DNA from: an uncultured Eubacteriales bacterium
GTDB taxonomy: Bacteria; Bacillota; Clostridia; Oscillospirales; Acutalibacteraceae
DNA length: 12,806 nt
Direction of reading: 5' to 3'
NCBI GenBank assembly: GCA_900313475.1
Contig: OMRJ01000209.1
Coordinates: forward strand, 1 to 12,806
Each line of letters starts with the position of its first letter. The first letter of the stretch is position 1. The notes beneath the pieces were generated by a model. It searched no databases. It was not told the origin of the DNA and worked only from the letters and a program-made list of their open reading frames with translations. Positions 6,921 to 12,806 of this stretch are shown here, piece after piece. The translations under genes were made by a program, and so were the position numbers.

Positions 6921-7568
6921 TTAATTTTCGGTTTCACCGTCCGTATTAAAATTTGATTTGACAAAATCAAATATCTTCGACGTGTCACGCGTGTAGAGCG
7001 TGCACGGAACATCGGTGAGCGTGCCGTCCTCGTCGAAAAGGCATGTGGCGATTCCCGCGTTTGCGCCCGAGCCGACGTCTATCGAGCGGTCGCCGAGCAT
7101 CATGCACTCGTCGGGGTTGAGCGCGAAGTTCTTGATTATGTATATCACCGCGTCAGGTGCGGGTTTCAGCGGGAAATTCATTTCACTCGTGACAAATTCC
7201 GTAAAATATTTGTCCAAGCCGTGTTTTTTGAGATACCGCACCGCAACGCGGTCACGGTGGGTGAACAGAAAGCTTTTGCCGCCGTGCTCCGAAATAAAAC
7301 GAAGCGTTTCGGGAATAAACGGGTAGGGAAGTCCCTCCGGCGGAAACGAAATGTCGTTTTCAAGCTCATAGAATTCGCGTTTTGTCGCTTCGTCCGTCTT
7401 GTAAAAATCAAATGCATCCCACATCGTAATTTTAAAAAGGCGGTAGGCTTCGTCACCGTCTATCTCAATTCCCCTGCGGCGGTAAGTTTCGACAAAGCAT
7501 GTCAATGTGTGCGGATATGTGTCAAAAAGCATGCCGTCAAAATCCCAAATATAGTTTTTTATTGCCAT
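6921..7568 (-). CDS. HAD-superfamily phosphatase (subfamily IA, phosphoglycolate-phosphatase-like)
   Basis: Soluble phosphohydrolase of 215 residues. Motif I is WDFDGMLFD with nucleophile D9 and acid/base D11. Motif II is the Thr in LFTHRD (T103), motif III is K135 in PLKPAPDA, and motif IV is GDRSIDV with D160 and D164. A helical cap (about 18-90) lies after motif I, as in subfamily IA. Met13 replaces the Thr usual after DxDG. The ATG at 7568 has GGAGAA 7 bases upstream and lies 3 bases after the small upstream gene, so it is translationally linked to it. The substrate is not shown; phosphoglycolate, a sugar phosphate or a nucleotide are all possible. Co-transcription with thyA and folA makes a nucleotide-clearing role conceivable but unproven. 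Confidence 0.87.
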   Translation of the reverse strand: MAIKNYIWDFDGMLFDTYPHTLTCFVETYRRRGIEIDGDEAYRLFKITMWDAFDFYKTDEATKREFYELENDISFPPEGLPYPFIPETLRFISEHGGKSFLFTHRDRVAVRYLKKHGLDKYFTEFVTSEMNFPLKPAPDAVIYIIKNFALNPDECMMLGDRSIDVGSGANAGIATCLFDEDGTLTDVPCTLYTRDTSKIFDFVKSNFNTDGETEN

Positions 7569-7571
7569 TTT

Positions 7572-7757
7572 CTATTCTCCGTCAAAAATTTCAAGCGCAA
7601 TGTAATGCTTGCCGTCACGCATGACCGGCGTTAGTTTCGGGAAACATGCATACTCGTCTTCCAATTCGGCAATGACGTCCGTAACATTCTCGTCGCCGAC
7701 CGCGAAATAGAGAACGGTCGAATTTTCTTTGTTTTCGGTTATTTCCGGAAATCTCAT
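7572..7757 (-). CDS. Small hypothetical protein, 61 residues
   Basis: I do not recognise this family. The ATG at 7757 gives 61 residues and has AAAGGA about 12 bases upstream. A GTG at 7778 would add seven residues but has no ribosome site and would place AAAGGA inside the coding region. The protein is acidic, soluble and without a signal peptide or membrane segment. It starts MRFPEITENK and alternates strand-like stretches (STVLYFAVG, KHYIALEIF) with a short helix-like part (DVIAELEDE), so it may be a compact alpha/beta domain. It sits 40 bases after the MATE gene and 3 bases before the HAD gene, which supports real translation. Role unknown. Confidence 0.65.
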   Translation of the reverse strand: MRFPEITENKENSTVLYFAVGDENVTDVIAELEDEYACFPKLTPVMRDGKHYIALEIFDGE

Positions 7758-7797
7758 GGTGTGTAAAAATCCTTTCACGGTGTTTTTGTGTAAAATG

Positions 7798-9177
7798 TCA
7801 GATAATTGTTCTTACCCAAACCTTTTTCTTTACAAGTATAAGCCCTATTATCATTTTTATACTTTCGAGTGCCTGAATAATGGGATATACCGCGTGAATG
7901 TCGAGGTGTGCCTTGTAATAAAGCAAAAATGCAAGCGGAATCGACAGTCCCCACAGTACGCCGGAGTCGAAAAGCATCGTGACGATCGTTTTGCCGCCGC
8001 TGCGCAGAGTGAAAAAGGTTGCGTTTGTCAGCGCAAATACCGGTGTGATGAGAGCGCAGGTTCTTATAAAATATGTTGCAAGCTGCTTTGATTGTTCGCC
8101 CGTCTTGTAAAAGGAGGTTATTTTTCCTCCGAGGAAAAACATTGCGATCCCGACAACGACGCTGACCGTGAAGGAGAATGCAATAAGCTTCCTCACCGTG
8201 TCAACGGCTTCCTTGTGCTTGTCCGCGCCCAGCAGCTTGCCGGAGATTATTCCGATGCTGACACCGAGCGACATAAAAGCAATATTGAAAAGATTTGTAA
8301 CGGTGGACGATATGCTGACGCCCGCAACGACCGAAAGCCCGTGCAGTGAATATGCGATGTTCAGCACTGTCATTCCGCCCGCCCAGAAAATTTCATTGAA
8401 TAAAAACGGAAGGCCTTTTAAGCTGAAAGCCGAAAAAAGCTCTCCCGGAATCGAAAATCCGCGGAACAGTCCTTTTATGTAAGTGAATTTGCCGCGCCGT
8501 GCAAAAGTGTAGATTATGAGAACGGCACACTCGACGTATCGCGACATAACCGTTGCGATTGCCGCGCCCCTGACTCCCAGCTCCGGAAAACCGCATTTTC
8601 CGAAAATGAGAAACCAGTTAAACGTGCAGTTGACCGCGACTGCGCACATGCCCGCTATCATCGGCATCAAGGTGTCACCCGTCTCGCGCAGGGTTCCCGA
8701 AAATGCGTTTGCAACGGCAAACGGGAAAAGACCCCACAGCATCACGGCGAGATATTCGCGTCCGAATACGAGAGTCTGCGCAATGTCCGCGCCCGGCTCA
8801 ACGTCGTGCAGGAAAAGCGAGATAAACCGGTCGCCGCAGAAGGTCAGAAGCAGAGCGGCAGCCGCAAACAGTGCGGTGACGACGAGCAGCTTGTATCTGA
8901 CTGTATACCGCATGCCCTTCTCGTCGCTTTTGCCGTAAAACTGCGCGGTGAAAATGCCCACGCCGCCCATTGCGCCGAAAACCGCAAGATTATAGACAAA
9001 AAGAATCTGATTGACTATCGACACACCCGACATCGGTTCGGTACCCAACGCGCCGACCATCAGATTGTCGAGCATGCTTACAAAGTTTGTAATAAAATTT
9101 TGCAGCATTATCGGTATTGCAACCGTAAATGTCATTTTGTAAAAGTTTTTGTCGCCTATGTAATTTTTCAAAGTCAT
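7798..9177 (-). CDS. MATE-family multidrug/toxin exporter
   Basis: Cation-driven membrane antiporter of 459 residues, normal for the family, with about 12 hydrophobic helices in two similar halves. Family marks: DNLMVGALGTEPMSG early in helix 1-2, GTLRETGDTLMP at 161-172 and its second-half partner LRSGGKTIVTMLFD at 391-404, plus FNWFLIFGKCGFPELGVRGAAIAT at about 186-209 (given here as GFPELGVRGAAIAT at its core). The ATG at 9177 has GGAG about 14 bases upstream, rather far, so translation may depend partly on coupling. It starts 33 bases after folA and ends 40 bases before the small gene, so it is probably in the same transcript. Neither substrate nor coupling ion (sodium or proton) can be told; export of an antifolate or nucleoside analogue would be speculation. 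Confidence 0.93.
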   Translation of the reverse strand: MTLKNYIGDKNFYKMTFTVAIPIMLQNFITNFVSMLDNLMVGALGTEPMSGVSIVNQILFVYNLAVFGAMGGVGIFTAQFYGKSDEKGMRYTVRYKLLVVTALFAAAALLLTFCGDRFISLFLHDVEPGADIAQTLVFGREYLAVMLWGLFPFAVANAFSGTLRETGDTLMPMIAGMCAVAVNCTFNWFLIFGKCGFPELGVRGAAIATVMSRYVECAVLIIYTFARRGKFTYIKGLFRGFSIPGELFSAFSLKGLPFLFNEIFWAGGMTVLNIAYSLHGLSVVAGVSISSTVTNLFNIAFMSLGVSIGIISGKLLGADKHKEAVDTVRKLIAFSFTVSVVVGIAMFFLGGKITSFYKTGEQSKQLATYFIRTCALITPVFALTNATFFTLRSGGKTIVTMLFDSGVLWGLSIPLAFLLYYKAHLDIHAVYPIIQALESIKMIIGLILVKKKVWVRTII

Positions 9178-9210
9178 TATATCTGTGTTTTCTCCGTGTT
9201 TTTTAAATCC

Positions 9211-9693
9211 TCATTTTTTTGTGTAGAGTACATGCTCATACGGCGGATCGCCGTCGTAAACATCGAGTGTCTGCCTGTTCCACTTCGTTTTGTCAAACTC
9301 AGGGAAGAAAGTGTCCGCATCGGGAGCGGAAAACTGTGCTTCGGTGAGGTAAAGCCTGTCCGCCGCAGGCAAAAACTCCGAATAAATAAGCCCACCGCCG
9401 ATTACAAATGCTTCCTCGGCACCCGTGCTTTCGGCAGCGTCCGCTGCTGCTTTCAACGACGTGACAACAAGCGCTTTTTCCGCAATATAATTGCTGTCCG
9501 ACGTTATAATTATGTTGAGTCTGCCCGGCAGCGCAGACGGAAGCGACTCGAAGGTTTTTCGCCCCATTATGACAGGCTTGCCCATTGTGACGCGCTTAAA
9601 AAACGGCAGATCCCCCGGCAGACGGCGGATAAGATCGCCGTTTTTGCCTATTTCAAGATTTTTGCCGACCGCGGCAATAAGAGAAAGAATCAT
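9211..9693 (-). CDS. folA: Dihydrofolate reductase
   Basis: Reduces dihydrofolate to tetrahydrofolate with NADPH, renewing the cofactor consumed by the thymidylate synthase encoded just upstream. The 160 residues are typical. Visible marks: IAAVGKNLEIG at the N-terminus, the active-site acid D28 in LPGDL, the NADPH loop GRKTFESLP at 44-52, PGR at 56-58, FVIGGGLIYSEFLP at 96-109 and LYLTE at 114-118. Odd: in the segment matching PW-x-LPxDL of the E. coli enzyme, Pro-Trp is replaced by I22-R23. The ATG at 9693 has GGAG about 9 bases upstream and follows the thyA stop by 20 bases. The two genes form a classic dTMP-synthesis pair. Confidence 0.95.
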   Translation of the reverse strand: MILSLIAAVGKNLEIGKNGDLIRRLPGDLPFFKRVTMGKPVIMGRKTFESLPSALPGRLNIIITSDSNYIAEKALVVTSLKAAADAAESTGAEEAFVIGGGLIYSEFLPAADRLYLTEAQFSAPDADTFFPEFDKTKWNRQTLDVYDGDPPYEHVLYTKK

Positions 9694-9713
9694 ATTTTTT
9701 TCTCCGGATTATT

Positions 9714-10616
9714 TTACTGTGCTATCGGAAATACAAGCTTACCCATGTGCTTATAGTCTATAAGCTTGACGTCTTTGCAGTCGCGTGACGAATCAAAGTC
9801 AAAGAAGTCGGTCACTTCGGGGTTAAGCCAGAGCTTCGGTGCGGGCAGTGAGCCGTTTTCGTCAAAACGGCGTATCTGTTCCTTGACAGCCTCGATTTGA
9901 TTTACATAAATGTGTGCGTCCTTGATGCTCCAGTCGACCGTTCCGGCTTTATAGCCCGTCACCTGTGCGAGCATGGAGAGCAGAACGGCATACTGCGTCA
10001 CATTGAACGGCAGCCCGAGCGGAACATCGCAGCTGCGCTGATGTACCCAAAGATTCAGTCTGCCGTCGGTAACATCCCATTCCGTGCTCCAAACGCACGA
10101 CGGCAGAACCGCCGTTTTCAGATATTCGTTCTGCCACAGCGACATTATCATTCGGCGGTCTTCGGGGTTGTTTTTGAGCTTGTCGATAAGCTCGCCCGTC
10201 AGGTTGTATTTTTTTACTATCCAACCGTAGGCTGTGCCTATCGTGTGCGCCCACTCCTTGCCGAATTCTTTTTTGACACGGGTCTTTACGAGATTTCCGT
10301 TTCCGTCGGGCAGCATCTGCTCGGCGTTCCAGAAGCCGTCCCCGTCGATTTCCCACTCGTCCCAGATGTGCACGTTTCGCTCCCGAAGCCAGCGGACGTC
10401 GTTCGACTGTGCCTGATAGAACCACAGCATTTCAAGCACCGCCTGACGAATAAACAACTGTTTTGTTGTGAGAACAGGAAATTCCTCGCTTAAGTCAAAG
10501 TGAAAATACGCCTGCGGAACCTTAACCGTGTCGATACCTGTCCGGTTGTGTACGCGCGTTCCCTCGTTGAGTATTCTCTTGCACAGAGCAAGATACATTT
10601 CATCCCATTTTGCCAT
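9714..10616 (-). CDS. thyA: Thymidylate synthase
   Basis: Methylates dUMP to dTMP using methylene-tetrahydrofolate and releases dihydrofolate, which the next gene product recycles. It is 300 residues, longer than the 264-residue E. coli form, with an enlarged region around 90-125. Marks: phosphate-binding R25 in NRTGIDT, VHIWDEW at 82-88, the dimer arginines in PEDRRMIMSLW (R154-R155), nucleophile C174 in LPSCVWSTEW, QRSCDVPLGLPFN at 193-205 for dUMP binding, and DAHIYVNQ at 233-240. The residues after the nucleophile (CVW) differ from CHAFF of E. coli. A Bacillus-like subtype with Trp-Asp-Val after the nucleophile seems likely, from memory. The ATG at 10616 has AGGAG 7 bases upstream. Confidence 0.97.
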   Translation of the reverse strand: MAKWDEMYLALCKRILNEGTRVHNRTGIDTVKVPQAYFHFDLSEEFPVLTTKQLFIRQAVLEMLWFYQAQSNDVRWLRERNVHIWDEWEIDGDGFWNAEQMLPDGNGNLVKTRVKKEFGKEWAHTIGTAYGWIVKKYNLTGELIDKLKNNPEDRRMIMSLWQNEYLKTAVLPSCVWSTEWDVTDGRLNLWVHQRSCDVPLGLPFNVTQYAVLLSMLAQVTGYKAGTVDWSIKDAHIYVNQIEAVKEQIRRFDENGSLPAPKLWLNPEVTDFFDFDSSRDCKDVKLIDYKHMGKLVFPIAQ

Positions 10617-10694
10617 AAATTACTCCTGTTTTATATTTCTTTCCGTCTCTTTAAGCTGCATCTGCCGCAAGACTTTGTGTGCCGTATTGCCGTA

Positions 10695-11693
10695 TTAGTC
10701 TCTTTTTTCGGTTTCTTTAATCCATTTTACCGTATCGCGCAGACTTTCGTCAAGCGGACGCGGTGCATAGCCGAGCTCTTTTGCCGCTTTCTCATATGAG
10801 AAGTTGCAGTTTGAGCAAAGCTTTCTGACGGCATAGCGTGTGAACAGCGGCGTTTTTTTCGCAGCCTTGTAATAGACCTCCATGATCGGAGCGGCAATAT
10901 CTATAATCGTTTTGCCGAGTTTGATTTTCGGAGGCTTATTGCCGCATGCGGCGGCGAGCTTTCTTATAAAATCGTCGACGGTGCAGGACTGATTGCAGAG
11001 GATGTACACACTTCCGGGGGCGCCCTTGTCGCCTGCCGCCACCGTGCCCTTTGCTACGTCGCGCACATCTACGAAGTTATATCCGCCGAAGGTCATTGTT
11101 ATCGGGAATTTGCCGCTTGAAAACATTCTTATCATACTGCCGACGCTTGAAACCTTGAAATCGTAAGGTCCCATGCAGGCGCTCGGCTGGCAGACCACCG
11201 TTTCAAGTCCGTCCCTGCCGTTTTCGTCGAGAACAAACTGTGTTGCCTCGGCTTTTGTTTTTGCGTACGCGCCCTCAAGCCTGTCGGGTTCATATTTATA
11301 TATTTCGGTCATCTTCTGATTGTCGGGAAGCGGAATATACGTGTCGACACTGCCCATATACACAAGGCGTTTTACGCCGCAGGCATGGCAGGCTTTGACA
11401 ACGTTTTTTGTTCCGTTGACATTGATTTTGTAAACAAAATCTTCATTTCCGGGCTTGATTTCAACGCAACCGGCAATATGGTATACAATCTCGCAGCCCT
11501 CAAAAGCTTTGACAAGGCTGTCATAGTCCGTAATGTCGCCCTTGACCTTTTCGCATAAAAGCCCGTCAAAAATGCCCGGATCCTTGCGTAAAAGAATGCG
11601 GACATCTCTGTCATCGTAGTTCTGCAGTTCCTTGAGTATCGCGTAGCCGACGTGTCCCGTCGCCCCCGTGAGACATACTTTTTTCTTTTCCAT
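10695..11693 (-). CDS. NAD(P)-dependent epimerase/dehydratase-like protein (extended SDR)
   Basis: Cytoplasmic oxidoreductase of 332 residues with an N-terminal Rossmann fold: GATGHVG (10-16) binds the dinucleotide, and the catalytic set is S115 in YMGSVDTY with Y143 and K147 in YAKTK. YNFVDVRDVAKG (205-216) is typical of the dihydroflavonol-4-reductase/3-beta-hydroxysteroid-dehydrogenase-like branch. The ATG at 11693 is chosen because AAAGGG lies 9 bases upstream; TTG 11711 and ATG 11702 overlap that site. It follows the glycerate kinase by 88 bases and precedes thyA by 78 bases, so co-transcription with either is uncertain. Substrate cannot be predicted: nucleotide sugars, sterol-like compounds and small aldehydes are all handled by relatives. 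Confidence 0.9.
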   Translation of the reverse strand: MEKKKVCLTGATGHVGYAILKELQNYDDRDVRILLRKDPGIFDGLLCEKVKGDITDYDSLVKAFEGCEIVYHIAGCVEIKPGNEDFVYKINVNGTKNVVKACHACGVKRLVYMGSVDTYIPLPDNQKMTEIYKYEPDRLEGAYAKTKAEATQFVLDENGRDGLETVVCQPSACMGPYDFKVSSVGSMIRMFSSGKFPITMTFGGYNFVDVRDVAKGTVAAGDKGAPGSVYILCNQSCTVDDFIRKLAAACGNKPPKIKLGKTIIDIAAPIMEVYYKAAKKTPLFTRYAVRKLCSNCNFSYEKAAKELGYAPRPLDESLRDTVKWIKETEKRD

Positions 11694-11760
11694 AAAAAGC
11701 ATCCCTTTCAATTCGGTTTTGAGGCGAAAAAAATCGGTTTTTTTACGTCTCTGTATTTCA

Positions 11761-11776
11761 TCGCCGTTGCCGGCGA
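11761..11776 (-). other. Stable GNRA hairpin after the glycerate kinase gene
   Basis: On the minus strand TCGCCG-GCAA-CGGCGA forms a perfect 6-bp stem with a GCAA tetraloop, starting 5 bases after the kinase stop codon. No T-run follows directly, so it is not a standard terminator. It could protect the 3' end of the kinase message or weaken transcription into the next gene. Confidence 0.45.
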
Positions 11777-11781
11777 AGCAT

Positions 11782-12806
11782 TCAGCAAGTTAAAATAAAT
11801 GTCAGGTCATTGACGTTTGTTCCGGTGGGACCCGTAACTGTCAACGCGTTTCCGGCACGCAGTGCGTTGTAGGAATCATTGTTATTCAATGCCTTTTCGG
11901 GGCTTACTCCCGCCTCGCGCACAGCATTCGCAGTGCTTCCGTCGGCAATGCCGCCCGCAGCGTCGGTGGGGCCGTCGGTGCCGTCGCTTCCTACGGACGC
12001 GAACAGAATATTCCTTTCTCCGTCAAGCCTCAGCGCGGCATACAGCGCCATCTCCTGATTGCGTCCGCCCAAGCCGTCGCCGTTTACGGTCACGGTAGTT
12101 TCTCCGCCGTATATAAAGCAGCGTTTTTTTCCGTCGCGCTTTTTCAGCGCCGCGGAAATCACATTTTCAGCCGCGTCGCGCGCTTCTCCGGTGAGAGGCT
12201 TGCCGCATACTTCGGTGATGTAACCGAGCCTTTCGGCTTCTTGAGCGGCAGACGCGCACAGCCGTGTAACGTCTCCGACGAATATGTAGCCGCCGTCGTT
12301 TACAGGCATATCGGCGTCCTTTTTAAGCGCGTCAAAAAAATAAGACGGCTCGTCGTAAAGATACTTTTCGGCAACTTTCATCACCGTCCCGTCCGTTGCT
12401 TCGTCGCGAACGGTGATGCCCGAGCCTATTGTGCTTTTATCGTTTGAGAGCACGTCGGAAAGCGCGAGCGTTATCACCTTTGCGGGGAAGCAGTGCTCCG
12501 CAAGCCGTCCGCCCTTTATCAGGGAGAGACGGCGGCGGATTGCGTTTATCTCCTTAATGTCCGCGCCGCGCCTCAGCAGCTTGCCGGTGATTGTCTGCTG
12601 CTGCGAAAGAGGCAAAATGCTTTTTTCCGCAAGCGCGCTCGCTCCGCCCGAAAGCAGGACAAGCACCGTGTCGTTTTCACCGACGCCGTCAGCGATTTGA
12701 AGTGCGCGTTCCGCTGCTTTAACGCTGTTTTTGTCGCTTATCGGGTGCGCTGCCTCGATGATTTCAAAGTGTATCGGTTTAAAGCTTCCGGTGTGACCGT
12801 ATTTTG
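11782..12806 (-). CDS. Glycerate kinase, type 2 (DUF4147/MOFRL), 5' end outside window
   Basis: Phosphorylates D-glycerate, giving 2-phosphoglycerate in most relatives (GckA/TtuD type), and feeds it into glycolysis. The reading frame stays open to the right edge, giving 340 visible residues of about 420 expected; the start is missing. The first visible residues, KYGHTGSF, and then EAAHPISD are family marks upstream of the GTG at 12666, so that GTG is internal. Other marks: LLSGGASAL (usually GGGSAL), NAIRRRLSLIKGGRLA, and in the MOFRL part GGETTVTV, GLGGRNQEMAL, SDGTDGPTDAAGG and the terminal TGPTGTNVNDL. The first domain is the nucleotide/glycerate-binding DUF4147 region and the end is the Leu-rich MOFRL domain. 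A role in serine-glycerate or tartrate/glucarate breakdown is possible; no pathway partner is visible. Confidence 0.93.
   Translation of the reverse strand, partial: KYGHTGSFKPIHFEIIEAAHPISDKNSVKAAERALQIADGVGENDTVLVLLSGGASALAEKSILPLSQQQTITGKLLRRGADIKEINAIRRRLSLIKGGRLAEHCFPAKVITLALSDVLSNDKSTIGSGITVRDEATDGTVMKVAEKYLYDEPSYFFDALKKDADMPVNDGGYIFVGDVTRLCASAAQEAERLGYITEVCGKPLTGEARDAAENVISAALKKRDGKKRCFIYGGETTVTVNGDGLGGRNQEMALYAALRLDGERNILFASVGSDGTDGPTDAAGGIADGSTANAVREAGVSPEKALNNNDSYNALRAGNALTVTGPTGTNVNDLTFILTC

Noticed and set aside
8806..9756. 316-residue plus-strand frame across MATE and folA
   Set aside because: Lies opposite two well-supported genes and their gap; Cys/Arg-rich composition typical of an antisense frame; no family marks.
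9897..10493. 198-residue plus-strand frame inside thyA
   Set aside because: Antisense shadow of thyA with no ribosome site or domain.
10680..10695. Tandem 8-base repeat TGCCGTAT x2 between the SDR gene and thyA
   Set aside because: Only two short copies, next to a stop codon, with no promoter or hairpin context; probably slippage.

Overview
The window looks like a chromosomal segment of a low- to mid-GC Gram-positive bacterium, most likely a gut-type clostridium (Oscillospirales/Ruminococcaceae-like). The evidence is membrane-anchored RNase Y, a Bce-type peptide-antibiotic resistance module, strong GGAGG ribosome sites, sigma-A-like promoters and roughly 50% GC. The genus cannot be fixed from the sequence alone. 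Every convincing protein gene lies on the minus strand, so transcription runs from the right edge to the left. I saw no insertion sequence, prophage, CRISPR array or rRNA.

Reading in the direction of transcription: (1) 12806-11782 is the 3' part of a type-2 (MOFRL/DUF4147) glycerate kinase whose start lies beyond the right edge. (2) 11693-10695 is an NAD(P)-dependent epimerase/dehydratase-like protein. (3) 10616-6921 is a compact string: thymidylate synthase (thyA), dihydrofolate reductase (folA), a MATE exporter, an unrecognised 61-residue protein and a HAD phosphatase. The gaps are 3 to 40 bases, so it is probably one operon built on the dTMP/folate cycle. (4) 6861-2138 is a complete BceAB-RS-like module. 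An operator-like palindrome and an extended -10 promoter are followed by ATPase, 10-TM permease, OmpR-type regulator and intramembrane-sensing kinase, ending in a strong terminator. The logic known for the family is that the transporter senses its flux of peptide antibiotic and signals to the kinase, whose regulator then activates the transporter promoter. (5) 2013-138 holds rny (RNase Y) with its own near-consensus promoter, a ~184-base structured leader and a downstream terminator.

The left end (1-147) has no convincing protein gene. It carries a plus-strand element with a perfect T-loop, a tRNA-like acceptor pairing and a 5-bp/7-base hairpin, but no U33 and no ordinary D-arm, so it is tRNA-like or a degraded tRNA.

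The most interesting points are mainly regulatory. A 9-bp inverted repeat could hide the ATPase ribosome site only in read-through transcripts. A TTACA-N5-TGTAA palindrome abuts the promoter of the resistance module. The rny leader is long, folded and carries a possible leaderless mini-ORF. Other points are the unexplained 61-residue protein between exporter and phosphatase, a DHFR lacking the usual Pro-Trp active-site pair, and the tRNA-like element.
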